Assembly (NCBI GenBank): GCA_963740605.1
Contig: CAVUFC010000021.1
Coordinates: 310,001 to 374,000 of the forward strand
Length of the DNA stretch: 64,000 nucleotides
Direction of reading: 5' to 3'
Source: DASSUW01 sp963740605
GTDB lineage: Bacteria > Actinomycetota > Thermoleophilia > Solirubrobacterales > Solirubrobacteraceae
Program-made: the position numbers and the translations under genes
In this document: positions 50,425-58,354 of the stretch, one piece after another
Numbering within the stretch: position 1 is the stretch's first letter
Layout: the number at the start of each line of letters is the position of its first letter
Notes under the pieces: model-generated
What the model was told of the DNA's origin: nothing
The model's input: the letters and a program-made list of their open reading frames with translations, nothing else
Database searches by the model: none

Positions 50425-50703
50425 GTGTGGTCCACCAAGCTTGAGAAGCTGCGCCAGCGCTGCGCCGCGGTTGACCGGCTCGTCGATAGACAGGCCGCCG
50501 CGCATCGTCGGGCTGCCGCCGAGCGGCTCGCCCACCCCGACAGCGTCACGGCGCTTCGCGCGTTCGAGGCGGCGGAGGAGAGGTACTGCCTCATGAAGCT
50601 GAGCCAGCAAAAGGCACGGCGGGCGCTCCAGCGCGCCGAGCGCCGCCACGCGTTGGCGGCCCACCTCTTCAGCCGGCGCGGTACGGGCCGCTCGATCCAG
50701 TGA
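50425..50703 (+). CDS. Small basic coiled-coil protein
   Basis: 92 residues from the GTG at 50425, 9 nt after TACCGT. Entirely helical and charged (STKLEKLRQRCAAVDRLVDR, RAFEAAEERYCLMKLSQQ, KARRALQRAERRHALAAHL), with two cysteines. Upstream sequence in the same frame (to 50227) is open but lacks coding character. Probably binds nucleic acid or the next protein; it is coupled to the next gene by GTGA. Confidence 0.55.
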   Translation: MWSTKLEKLRQRCAAVDRLVDRQAAAHRRAAAERLAHPDSVTALRAFEAAEERYCLMKLSQQKARRALQRAERRHALAAHLFSRRGTGRSIQ

Positions 50704-51455
50704 GCGAGCCCATCGGACCGCTCCAACTCGTCCTCATCGGGTTCGAGACGACCGACCGTTTCCGGGGCGACATCGCGCGCGAGATCGCCGACCTGCGCGG
50801 CCGCGGGATGATCCGCGTGCTCGACGCCCGGCTGTTCGTCCGTGGGGAGGAGGGCGTGCTCACGGAGGTCGACCTCAACCCCCTGCTGGCGGACCCGCCT
50901 CCCGGCAACCCGGTCGCCCACCTGCTCGGCCTCAGCGGCGGGAACGGCAACGGTCACCACTCGATCGGCGAGCCGCTGGCCGGGACGGTCGGCTTCGCGC
51001 TCGAGGACCTGCGCCGGCTCACCGATGAGATCGGGCCCGGCGACCACGCCGCGGTCGTCCTCGTCGAGCACCTGTGGGCGCACCGGCTGCGCGAGGCCGT
51101 CCATGACGCGGGCGGCAGGTTGCTCGCGCAGGGGTTCCTCACGCCCGAGGTGGTGATGATCGTCGGGGCGGAGCTGCACGCCCGCGCCGAGGCGGAGGCC
51201 GCCATCGAGCTCGCGGAGGCCGCGCGCGGGGCCGCGCTCGTCGAGGCGCTGACCAGCCTCTCGACGCGCGCCGGCACGTCGGTCGCCGAGCGCACGCAGG
51301 CCGCGGCGCACGTCGTCCGCGTACTCGTGGAACGAGGCTTCCTGCACGAACCCGAGACCGCAAAGGCAATCGACGCGCTGGCCACCGAGGGGCTGCTGGA
51401 GAGCGCGCTCGTCGAGGCCGCCGTGGCCGAGGCCGAGGACATGCTCGGCGAGTAG
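50700..51455 (+). CDS. DUF1269/DUF6325-like protein
   Basis: 251 residues. N-terminal domain (LVLIGFETTDRFRGDIAREI, RGMIRVLDARLFVRGEEG) resembles the DUF1269/DUF6325 stress-protein group, with a GHHSIGEPLAGTVGF loop and DHAAVVLVEHLWAHRLREAV. A helical region rich in AEAEAAIELAEAARGAAL follows, then a short SHOCT-like C-terminus (ALATEGLLESALV). Probably cytoplasmic. Function unknown; such genes cluster with envelope-stress genes. Confidence 0.7.
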   Translation: MSEPIGPLQLVLIGFETTDRFRGDIAREIADLRGRGMIRVLDARLFVRGEEGVLTEVDLNPLLADPPPGNPVAHLLGLSGGNGNGHHSIGEPLAGTVGFALEDLRRLTDEIGPGDHAAVVLVEHLWAHRLREAVHDAGGRLLAQGFLTPEVVMIVGAELHARAEAEAAIELAEAARGAALVEALTSLSTRAGTSVAERTQAAAHVVRVLVERGFLHEPETAKAIDALATEGLLESALVEAAVAEAEDMLGE

Positions 51456-51493
51456 CGACCGGCAGGCGATCCACCGCACGCGGCGAACCACGG

Positions 51494-52627
51494 GTGCGGA
51501 TGGCTGCCGCCGTTCCGCCCCGCCCACCCGACTTCATGACCGTACGCGCCGTCCTGCGTACGGTGCTCGTCGTCGTGGCCGTGGTGCTGACGCTGGTGCT
51601 GATCTACATCCTGCGCAAGCCGCTGACGTGGATCTTCATCGCCGGCTTCATCGCGATCGCGCTGTCGGGCCCGATCGCGTTCCTCGAGCGGTGGATGAAG
51701 CGCGGGCTGGCGATCGCGATCGTCTACTTCGCGCTGATCCTCACGCCGTTCGCGCTCATCGGTCTGCTCGTGCCGCCGGTCGTGACGCAGGCCAACAACC
51801 TCGTGAACAACCTGCCGGAGTACGCGCAGGAGTTCACCGACTTCGTCAACAACAACGATCAGCTGCGCAAGTTGCAGCAGGACTACGACCTCACCGGCAA
51901 GCTGGAGGAGCAGGCGCAGAAGCTGCCCCAGCGACTCGGCGACGCGGCCGGCGTGCTCAGCGACATCGGCCTCGGCATCGTCAACTCGGTGTTCGCCGCG
52001 GTCACGATCCTCGTGCTGTCGCTCTTCATGGTGGGAAGCGGGAGGCGGTTCCTCGAGGCCTGGGCGCGCTCGCAGGGCCCGGACCGCGAGGCGTGGATGC
52101 ACAACCTGTTCGGCCGCATCGGCAACGCGATCGGCAACTACGTGGCCGGCGCGCTCGTGCAGGCCACGATCGCGGGCGTGACGAGCTGGATCATGCTGCT
52201 GGTCCTTGGTGTGCCCTACGCGCTGCCGCTCGCCGTGATCGTGTTCTTGCTCGACCTCGTGCCGCTCGTCGGTGCGACGCTCGGCGCGATCCTGGTCGGC
52301 ATCGTCACGGTGTTCTCCGACTTCCCGCTCGACACGATCATCTGGACGATCTACGCGATCGTCTACCAGCAGGTCGAGAACAACGTCATCCAGCCGCGCA
52401 TCCAGTCCCGCGCGGTGCAGCTCGAACCATTGATCGTGCTCGTCTCGGTGCTGTTCGGCTCGACGTTGTTCGGCGTGCTCGGCGCCGTGCTCGCGATCCC
52501 GGTCGCGGCCGCGATCCAGATCACGATCCGCGAGTACGTGACGCTGCGGCGGCTGTCGATCGTGCCCGGAGCGACGGTGGCGCCGCCGCCTAAACCGGGC
52601 CCAGAACCGAGCTCGGCAGGCCCGTGA
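51494..52627 (+). CDS. AI-2E family transporter (PerM/YdiK)
   Basis: 377 residues with about seven transmembrane segments. Family features: FIAIALSGPIAFLERWMKRG, LVPPVVTQANNLVNNLPEY followed by a long amphipathic periplasmic helix, then VPYALPLAVIVFLLDLVPLVGATLG and YQQVENNVIQPRIQSRAVQL. Proposed substrates range from AI-2 to ions; none is proven here. The ATG at 51500 is an equally good start. The 3' end overlaps the converging DegV gene by 38 nt. Confidence 0.88.
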   Translation: MRMAAAVPPRPPDFMTVRAVLRTVLVVVAVVLTLVLIYILRKPLTWIFIAGFIAIALSGPIAFLERWMKRGLAIAIVYFALILTPFALIGLLVPPVVTQANNLVNNLPEYAQEFTDFVNNNDQLRKLQQDYDLTGKLEEQAQKLPQRLGDAAGVLSDIGLGIVNSVFAAVTILVLSLFMVGSGRRFLEAWARSQGPDREAWMHNLFGRIGNAIGNYVAGALVQATIAGVTSWIMLLVLGVPYALPLAVIVFLLDLVPLVGATLGAILVGIVTVFSDFPLDTIIWTIYAIVYQQVENNVIQPRIQSRAVQLEPLIVLVSVLFGSTLFGVLGAVLAIPVAAAIQITIREYVTLRRLSIVPGATVAPPPKPGPEPSSAGP

Positions 52628-53462
52628 CGCCGAACAGGCCCGGGCCGACGTGCGCGCCGATCACCGGGCCGATCTCGGACACGAACTCCGGCTCGCGGCC
52701 GTAGATCTCTCGGCCGCGCTCGGTCAGCTTCGCGGCCACCTCGTGCGCCTGGATGTGCTGGATGAAGAACACGTCGGCGCCCGAGTCGCGGCAGTCCTGC
52801 AGGTGACCGACGAGCCGCTCGAGCGCGCGGCCGGCTGTGCGCACGCGCTCGATCGGCAGGATCTCGCGCTCGATCGTGAGGATCGGCTTGATCTTCAGCG
52901 CCGAGCCCACGTACGCCTGTGCGGCGCCGATGCGGCCGCCCCGGCGCAGGTACTCGAGCGTGTCGACGGCGAAGATGATCTTCATGCGCTCGCGCAGGGC
53001 GCGCGCCACGTCGGCCGCGCCCGTCAGGTCGGCACCGTTGCGCACCGCATTGGTCGCCGCGATCGCCATCAGCCCGTGGCCGGCGGCTCCGGTGTCGGAG
53101 TCGAGCACGAGGATCCTCTCGGGCGCGATGCCGCGCTCGATCAGCGCGTCGCGCGCCTGCTCGGCTGCGCCCACTGTGCCGGAGATGCCCCCGGAGAGAT
53201 GGATCGAGAGGACGTCGTCGCCGGCCTCGAGCAGCGGCTCGTAGACTGTCAGGAAGTCGCCGACCGACGGCTGCGACGTGCTCGGCAGCGTCGCCGCCGT
53301 GCGCATGTGGTCGTAGAAGGCGTCGTAGTCGGCGAGATCGCTCTCGCGGTCGGTCCGCCCGTCCCAGTTCACGTACAGCGAGACGAGGTGGATCCCGTGC
53401 CGCTGGACGACCTCCTGCGGGATGTAGTGGGTCGTGTCGGTCACGACCGCGACGCCTGCCAT
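52590..53462 (-). CDS. DegV-family fatty-acid-binding protein
   Basis: 290 residues. DegV features: VAVVTDTTHYIPQEVV, PSTSQPSVGDFL, LSIHLSGGISGTVGAAEQAR, VDTLEYLRRGGRIGAAQAY, and IGPVIGAHVGPGLFGV. These proteins bind a fatty acid and, as FakB, present it to a kinase (FakA), which is not seen nearby. Start ATG 7 nt from a TAGGCT element shared with the divergent epimerase promoter. Confidence 0.92.
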   Translation of the reverse strand: MAGVAVVTDTTHYIPQEVVQRHGIHLVSLYVNWDGRTDRESDLADYDAFYDHMRTAATLPSTSQPSVGDFLTVYEPLLEAGDDVLSIHLSGGISGTVGAAEQARDALIERGIAPERILVLDSDTGAAGHGLMAIAATNAVRNGADLTGAADVARALRERMKIIFAVDTLEYLRRGGRIGAAQAYVGSALKIKPILTIEREILPIERVRTAGRALERLVGHLQDCRDSGADVFFIQHIQAHEVAAKLTERGREIYGREPEFVSEIGPVIGAHVGPGLFGVTGLPSSVLGPV

Positions 53463-53469
53463 GGCGAGC

Positions 53470-53479
53470 AGCCTATCCT
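53470..53479. promoter_or_regulatory. Bidirectional overlapping -10 element AGCCTATCCT
   Basis: Plus-strand TATCCT (53474-53479) lies 6 nt from the epimerase GTG (53486). Minus-strand TAGGCT (53475-53470) lies 7 nt from the DegV ATG (53462). The two hexamers share the central TA, as at 9851 and 16272. Confidence 0.55.
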
Positions 53480-53485
53480 CGCGCC

Positions 53486-54523
53486 GTGGCTCGAGTGCTC
53501 GTCACCGGGGCGACCGGGTTCATCGGGTCGCATCTCGTCCCTGGGCTGCTCGCGCGCGGCGACGACGTGCGCGTGGCCGTCCGCGCGTCCTCGAAGCTCG
53601 GTCCGCTCGAAGGGCTCGACGTCGAGCGCGTCAACGCCGACATCACCGATCCGAAGGCGATGCGACGGGCCGCGCGCAACATGGAGCGGGCGTTCCACGT
53701 CGCCGGCACGACGAACCTGCGCAAGGCCGAGGCGGACGTTCTGCGCACCAACGCCGAGGGCACGCGGACGGTGCTCGACGCCTGCCTGGCCGCCAAGGTC
53801 GAGCGCGTCGTCCACGTGTCGTCGGTCGCGGCGATCGGGCCGGCGCGGCCGGGCGGAGCGCTCGACGAGCGCCACGTGTACGTCGGCCCGCTCGGCATCC
53901 CGTACGCGGACGCCAAGCACGCCGCCGAGGTCGAGGCGCTGCGCGTCGCCGCCCGCGGGCTCGATGTCGTCATCGCCTGCCCCGGGCACGTGCTCGGACG
54001 CGGCGACGAGCGCCGTTCCTCGACCGAGGTCGTCCGTCGCTTCCTGCTCCGCCGCATCCCCGCCTACGTCGACGGCGCGATCTGCATCGTCGACGTCGAG
54101 GACGTCGCGGCTGGTCTGATCCTGTGCGAGGAGCGGGGAGCCGGAGGCGAGCGCTACATCCTCGGTACCCGTAACTACACGTGGAAGCGGCTGTTCGGCG
54201 AGCTCGAGCGCTTCTCGGGCGTCGAGGGCCCGGCCGTCCGGCTGCCGCTGCGCGCGGCGCTCGCGCTCGCCGAGACCGCCACGCGCGCCCCCGGCCCGAC
54301 GCCGATCACGCCGTCCGAGGTGCGCGCCGCCGCGCACTGGTGGACCTACCGGTCAGCCAAGGCGCGGCGCGAGCTCGGCTGGACGACGCGTCCTCACGAG
54401 GACACGGTCGAGTCGACGGTGCGCTTCCACGAGGAGCGGCTCGGCGATCGGATCGCGCGCAACGGCCGCCGCCAGCCGCTGAGCTGGCGGATGGTCGGCC
54501 GCGCCACGAGGTTGCTGCCGTGA
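53486..54523 (+). CDS. NAD-dependent epimerase/dehydratase (HpnA-like)
   Basis: 345 residues. Rossmann motif VLVTGATGFIGSHLVPGLLARG, catalytic Ser in VHVSSVAAIG, and YADAKHAAE with YxxxK. The C-terminal region RARRELGWTTRPHEDTVESTVRF is like hopanoid-associated sugar epimerase HpnA and dihydroflavonol-reductase-like enzymes. Substrate unknown; no hopanoid genes are adjacent. GTGA-coupled to a thioredoxin-fold gene. Confidence 0.88.
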   Translation: MARVLVTGATGFIGSHLVPGLLARGDDVRVAVRASSKLGPLEGLDVERVNADITDPKAMRRAARNMERAFHVAGTTNLRKAEADVLRTNAEGTRTVLDACLAAKVERVVHVSSVAAIGPARPGGALDERHVYVGPLGIPYADAKHAAEVEALRVAARGLDVVIACPGHVLGRGDERRSSTEVVRRFLLRRIPAYVDGAICIVDVEDVAAGLILCEERGAGGERYILGTRNYTWKRLFGELERFSGVEGPAVRLPLRAALALAETATRAPGPTPITPSEVRAAAHWWTYRSAKARRELGWTTRPHEDTVESTVRFHEERLGDRIARNGRRQPLSWRMVGRATRLLP

Positions 54524-54768
54524 CCGCGATCCTCTACCGCTGCAGGACGCCGACGAACCACCTGTGCGCATGCGGGCGCGTCGCCCGCGAGCTGCGCAAG
54601 CGCGGGATCGAGGTGGAGGAGCGGCGCGTGCCGTGGCGCAAGGCGGACCGCGACGAGGTCGACGAGCTGACCGGGCAGGATCGCGTCCCGCTGCTCGTCC
54701 TCGGGCGCGACGCGATCTGCGATTCGCACCGGATCATCGAGCACCTCCGCTGGCGCGCAGAGCGATAG
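54520..54768 (+). CDS. Glutaredoxin/GST-N-like thioredoxin-fold protein
   Basis: 82 residues starting GTG in the epimerase stop. ILYRCRTPTNHLCACGRVAREL at the N-terminus holds cysteines in C-x7-C-x-C spacing rather than CxxC. The cis-Pro loop is DRVPLLVLG, followed by CDSHRIIEHLRW. This matches the small glutathione-S-transferase N-terminal-like proteins of actinobacteria. Likely thiol chemistry or binding; partner unknown. Confidence 0.8.
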   Translation: MTAILYRCRTPTNHLCACGRVARELRKRGIEVEERRVPWRKADRDEVDELTGQDRVPLLVLGRDAICDSHRIIEHLRWRAER

Positions 54769-54791
54769 CGGCAGTGCGCCAGAATTGTCGC

Positions 54792-54819
54792 TTGCGGGCG
54801 GCCGCGTCGTCGGTAGGGT
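54792..54819 (+). promoter_or_regulatory. Sigma70-type promoter of the YCII/ECF operon
   Basis: TTGCGG (54792-54797) and TAGGGT (54814-54819) with a 16-nt spacer. The transcript would have a leader of about 40 nt with GGAGGG (54854-54859) 8 nt before the ATG, in contrast to the leaderless genes. Confidence 0.5.
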
Positions 54820-54867
54820 GAATGCGGCGCGGAGGGCGCTGCGACGACCACACGGAGGGCATGACAC

Positions 54868-55257
54868 ATGCAATACCTGCTCACCATCTACACCGACGAG
54901 TCCGGCTTCGGCAACGTCACTCCCGAGCAGTCGCAGCAGATCATGGCCGCGTACGGCGCCTTCACCGAAGAGGCCAAGGCGGCCGGCGTGATGCTCGGCG
55001 GCGAGGGCCTGCAGCCCACCAGCACAGCGACGACCGTGCGCGTGCGCGACGGCGAGACGCTGACCACCGACGGCCCGTTCGCCGAGACCCGCGAGCAGCT
55101 CGCCGGCTTCTACCTGTTCGACTGCAAGGACCTCGACGAGGCGATCGGCTGGGCGGCGAAGATCCCGGGCGCAGGGTTCGGCTCGATCGAGGTGCGCCCG
55201 ATCATGGACTACGAGGCGATGGGCCGCGAAGAGGCCCGTAGCCAGGGCGTGGCCTGA
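54868..55257 (+). CDS. YCII-related DGPF-domain protein
   Basis: 129 residues. MQYLLTIYTDESGFG, GGEGLQPTSTATTVRVRDGE, the eponymous TTDGPFAETREQLAGFYL, and a C-terminal IEVRPIMDYEAM. A dimeric ferredoxin-like fold; the His/Asp of true YciI enzymes is not obvious. Genes of this family almost always precede an ECF sigma factor of the SigJ/ECF-DUF6596 type, as here. Confidence 0.92.
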   Translation: MQYLLTIYTDESGFGNVTPEQSQQIMAAYGAFTEEAKAAGVMLGGEGLQPTSTATTVRVRDGETLTTDGPFAETREQLAGFYLFDCKDLDEAIGWAAKIPGAGFGSIEVRPIMDYEAMGREEARSQGVA

Positions 55258-56471
55258 GCGCTCCCGGCGTAATCATCGACCGCCTGTTCCGGCGTGAGTC
55301 CGGACAGGCGGTCGCCGCGCTGGCGCGCGCGTTCGGCGACCTCGACCGCGCCGAAGAGGCGGTCCAGGATGCCTTCGTCGTGGCCCTCGAGCGCTGGCCG
55401 CGTGACGGCGTGCCGCCGAACCCGGCGGCGTGGATCGCGCTGACCGCGCGGCGCCGCGCGATCGACCGGCTGCGGCGCGACAAGCGCGACAGCGCGCTCG
55501 CCGACCCCGCCCTCTCGCGACTCGAGGCGCTCGGTGGCGAAGACTCGATGAGCACGATCCCCGACGAGCGGCTCGAACTGATCTTCGCCTGCTGCCACCC
55601 GGCGCTCGCGCCCGAGTCGCGGGTCGCGCTCACGCTGCGGGCGCTCGGCGGCGTCTCCACGCGCGAGGTGGCGCGCGCCTTCCTCGTGTCCGAGGACGCA
55701 ATGGCGCAGCGGCTCCAGCGCGCCAAGCGCAAGCTGCGCGACGCCGGTATCCGCTTCGAGCTCCCGCGGCCGCAGGACCTTCCCGCCCGTCGCGCGTCGG
55801 TGCTGGCGACGCTGTACCTGATGTTCAACGAGGGCTACGCGGCAACGGCGGGCGACGCGCTGATCCGCCGCGAGCTGTGCGCCGAGGCGATCCGGCTCGC
55901 CCGCGTGCTGTGCACGCTGATGCCCGACGAGCCGGAGGCGCTCGCGCTGCTCGCGCTCATGCGCCTGCACGACTCGCGCCGCGACGCCCGCGTCGACGAC
56001 GACGGCCGGCTCGTCCTGCTCGAGGACCAGGACCGCGCGCGCTGGGACCGCGAGGCGATCGCCGAGGGCGCCGGGCTGGTCGAGCGGGCGCTCGCGCTCG
56101 GCGGCGACGGTCCGTACGTCCTGCAGGCGTTCATCGCGGTCGAGCACGTGCGCGAGGGCGGCCCGGAGTGGCTGGGCGTGGCCGGCGCCTACGACCGGCT
56201 GCTCGCCATCCAGGGCGGCCCGGTGATCGCGCTCAACCGCGCCGTCGCGGTGGCGATGGCGCACGGGCCGGAGCGGGGGCTCTTGCTGGTCGACGAGCTG
56301 GCGCCGGAGCTCGACGGCTACCACCTCTTCCACTCCGCGCGAGCCGACCTGTTGCGCCGCCTCGACCGCCGCGCTGAAGCGGCGGCCGCCTACGAGCGCG
56401 CGCTCGCCGTCGCCGAGAACCCGGTCGAGCGCGAGTTCCTCGAGCGGCGCCTCGCCGAGGTCAGCCCGTAG
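55254..56471 (+). CDS. ECF-type sigma factor with C-terminal DUF6596/TPR-like domain
   Basis: 405 residues if translation starts at the CTG at 55254, whose last bases overlap the TGA of the YCII gene; no ATG, GTG or TTG occurs before a GTG at 55380, which would remove half of sigma domain 2. Sigma2: FGDLDRAEEAVQDAFVVALERWP, then NPAAWIALTARRRAIDRLRR. Sigma4: LTLRALGGVSTREVARAFLVSEDAMAQRLQRAKRKL. The long C-terminal domain includes LYLMFNEGYAAT and GPVIALNRAVAVAMAHGPERGL. It may respond through its C-terminal domain rather than an anti-sigma factor. Confidence 0.88.
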   Translation: MSAPGVIIDRLFRRESGQAVAALARAFGDLDRAEEAVQDAFVVALERWPRDGVPPNPAAWIALTARRRAIDRLRRDKRDSALADPALSRLEALGGEDSMSTIPDERLELIFACCHPALAPESRVALTLRALGGVSTREVARAFLVSEDAMAQRLQRAKRKLRDAGIRFELPRPQDLPARRASVLATLYLMFNEGYAATAGDALIRRELCAEAIRLARVLCTLMPDEPEALALLALMRLHDSRRDARVDDDGRLVLLEDQDRARWDREAIAEGAGLVERALALGGDGPYVLQAFIAVEHVREGGPEWLGVAGAYDRLLAIQGGPVIALNRAVAVAMAHGPERGLLLVDELAPELDGYHLFHSARADLLRRLDRRAEAAAAYERALAVAENPVEREFLERRLAEVSP

Positions 56472-56497
56472 CGACGCGCCGGTCCCGACGGGGGCTG

Positions 56498-57331
56498 TCA
56501 GGCGTCCATCAACAGCAGCGCGTCTTCGTGCCCGTGCATGCGCTCGCGCAGCTTCTTGCGCACACTGGAGTGGATCTGCGACACACGCGACTCGGTCACG
56601 CCGATCACGTGGCCGACCTCCTGCAGCGTCAGGTGCTTGACGTACAACAGTACGCAGACCTCCTGCTCGCGCTCGGAGAGCGTGTCGAACGCCTCGCGGA
56701 ACGCGCGCTTGGAGTCGCCGAGCATGGCCGCGTGCTCGGGCCGGGTGCGGTGGTCGTCGGAATGGAGCGTCTCGACGCGCTCGATGCCCTCATCGTCATC
56801 GCCCGCGTCGGCCGTCGCGGTGTTGAGCGAGCCGACGTCGGCGCGGATCAGGTCGGCGCGGTGGCTGTGCAGGTCGTCGACGCTCACGGCGAGCGCGTCG
56901 GCGAGCTCGTCGTCGCTCGGCTCGCGGCCGTGGATGGCGCGGAACGAGCGCGCGGCTGCGGTGATCTGCCGGTCGAACCGGCGCACCGAGCGCGGCGCCC
57001 AGTCCTGGCGGCGCAGCTCGTCGAGCACCGCGCCGTGAATGCGCGTCCACAGGAACTGCTCGAGTGTGGCGCCCTTGCTCGGGTCGTAGCGGTCGATCGA
57101 CGTGATCAGCGCCTCGAGGCCGTGCGAGATGTAGTCGTCGGCCTCCTGGTGCGCGGGCACCTCGCGGATCTTCCGATACACGATGTACTTCACGAGCGGG
57201 GCGTACGTCATGATCAGGCGGTTGCGCAGCTGTTCGTCGCCGGTGGACCGGTAACGGCGCCACAGCGAGAGAGCCTCCGCCTGCGACACCCGGCGCGCAG
57301 CGGGTGTCGTCGGTGTTGCAAGGCCGGACAT
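56498..57331 (-). CDS. FliA/WhiG-type RNA polymerase sigma factor
   Basis: 277 residues with sigma regions 2 (LIMTYAPLVKYIVYRKIREVPAH, EADDYISHGLEALITSIDRYDP, TRIHGAVLDELRRQDWAPRSVRR), 3 (REPSDDELADALAVSVDDLHSH) and 4 (LSEREQEVCVLLYVKHLTLQEVGHVIGVTESRVSQIHSSVRKKLRERM). This is the sigma28 type, used for flagella or, as WhiG, for development. No flagellar genes are in the window. Inverted repeats lie directly upstream (57340-57386). Confidence 0.9.
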   Translation of the reverse strand: MSGLATPTTPAARRVSQAEALSLWRRYRSTGDEQLRNRLIMTYAPLVKYIVYRKIREVPAHQEADDYISHGLEALITSIDRYDPSKGATLEQFLWTRIHGAVLDELRRQDWAPRSVRRFDRQITAAARSFRAIHGREPSDDELADALAVSVDDLHSHRADLIRADVGSLNTATADAGDDDEGIERVETLHSDDHRTRPEHAAMLGDSKRAFREAFDTLSEREQEVCVLLYVKHLTLQEVGHVIGVTESRVSQIHSSVRKKLRERMHGHEDALLLMDA

Positions 57332-57339
57332 CCATATAG

Positions 57340-57386
57340 CCCGTTCCCGAACGGGGACGTCATTACACCTTTGACCGGTTAACCGG
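57340..57386. promoter_or_regulatory. Two inverted repeats upstream of the sigma factor
   Basis: CCCGTTC/GAACGGG arms (57340-57355, 2-nt spacer) start 9 nt before the ATG; CCGGTTAACCGG (57375-57386) is a perfect 12-bp palindrome further upstream. Between them GTGTAATGAC on the minus strand could be a -10 region. Probable operators for an unseen regulator. Confidence 0.45.
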
Positions 57387-57406
57387 AAAGCGGTCTTGCG
57401 CCGAAA

Positions 57407-58354
57407 TCAAGCGGGTTCCGGGACGACGACCCACTTGCGCGCAGGGCCGGCGTTGCCGGTGCCGAGGACGTGCGCGAGGTCGTCGAGCCCGATCGGGCCG
57501 GCGGCCAGGGCGCGCCAGTCCACGGCTCCCTCGGCGAGCAGCGCGAGCGCGCGATCGACCTCCTCGCGTGAATGGTGGAAGGCGCCGCGGAGGTCGAGCT
57601 CGTCGTAGTGGAGCGGACGGGTCGGGAGCGCGGCGTCGGTGCCGCGCTTGCAGCCGCCGACGAACACGACGCAGCCGCCGCGGGCGCAGGCATGCACCGC
57701 CTCGCGCCACGCGTCAGGGCGGCCGACGGCCTCGAAGACGACGTCGTGGTCGGCCAGCCGCTCGCGGGTCATCGCTCCCGCCGCCTCGGCCTGAGCGCGG
57801 CGCTCGGCGTGGCGGTCGGCGAGCGTGACCGTGCGGCCTTCGGCGACCAGCAGCGCGGCGAGCATCTGGCCCATCGGGCCGCCGCCGAGCACGCCGACGT
57901 CGGGCGCGACCGGGCGGGCCGGTGCGCGGGCGATCGCGTGGACGGCCGCGGCGAGCGGCTCGGCCATCGCGCCGGCCGCGGGCTCGAGCCCGTCCGGGAC
58001 CGCGTGCAGGGCCTCCTCGGGCGCGGCCATCAGCTCGGCGAAGCCGCCCAGCAGCCAACGCGGGGCGCTGCAGATCTGCGGCCGGCCGGCCTGGCAGTGG
58101 CGGCAGGTGCCGCAGGCCACCGAGTCGCCGACCAGCACGCGCTCGCCGGTGTCCTCGCGCACGCCGGCCATCTCGTGGCCGAAGCGAGCGGGGTAGGTCG
58201 CGATCATCGGGTGCCCGCGCTGCCACATCTTCACGTCGGTCCCGCAGGTGGTCGCCGCCTCGATCCGCACCAGCACCTCGCCGGGCCCCGGCACGGGGTC
58301 GGGCACGTCGAGGACTCGCAGGTCCTCGTCGCCGAACAGCAGCGCGGCTCTCAC
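57407..58354 (-). CDS. Zinc-dependent alcohol dehydrogenase (second of a pair)
   Basis: 315 residues from the GTG at 58354. Catalytic-Zn ligands: Cys in ATTCGTDVKMW and GHEMAGV. Structural-Zn cysteines: CGTCRHCQAGRPQIC. The Rossmann motif is VGVLGGGPMGQMLAALL. A medium-chain dehydrogenase of sorbitol/threonine type. It is GTGA-coupled to another Zn-dehydrogenase, itself coupled to mtnA, so the trio should act on one pathway, possibly the fate of the methylthioribose-derived sugar. Confidence 0.88.
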   Translation of the reverse strand: MRAALLFGDEDLRVLDVPDPVPGPGEVLVRIEAATTCGTDVKMWQRGHPMIATYPARFGHEMAGVREDTGERVLVGDSVACGTCRHCQAGRPQICSAPRWLLGGFAELMAAPEEALHAVPDGLEPAAGAMAEPLAAAVHAIARAPARPVAPDVGVLGGGPMGQMLAALLVAEGRTVTLADRHAERRAQAEAAGAMTRERLADHDVVFEAVGRPDAWREAVHACARGGCVVFVGGCKRGTDAALPTRPLHYDELDLRGAFHHSREEVDRALALLAEGAVDWRALAAGPIGLDDLAHVLGTGNAGPARKWVVVPEPA

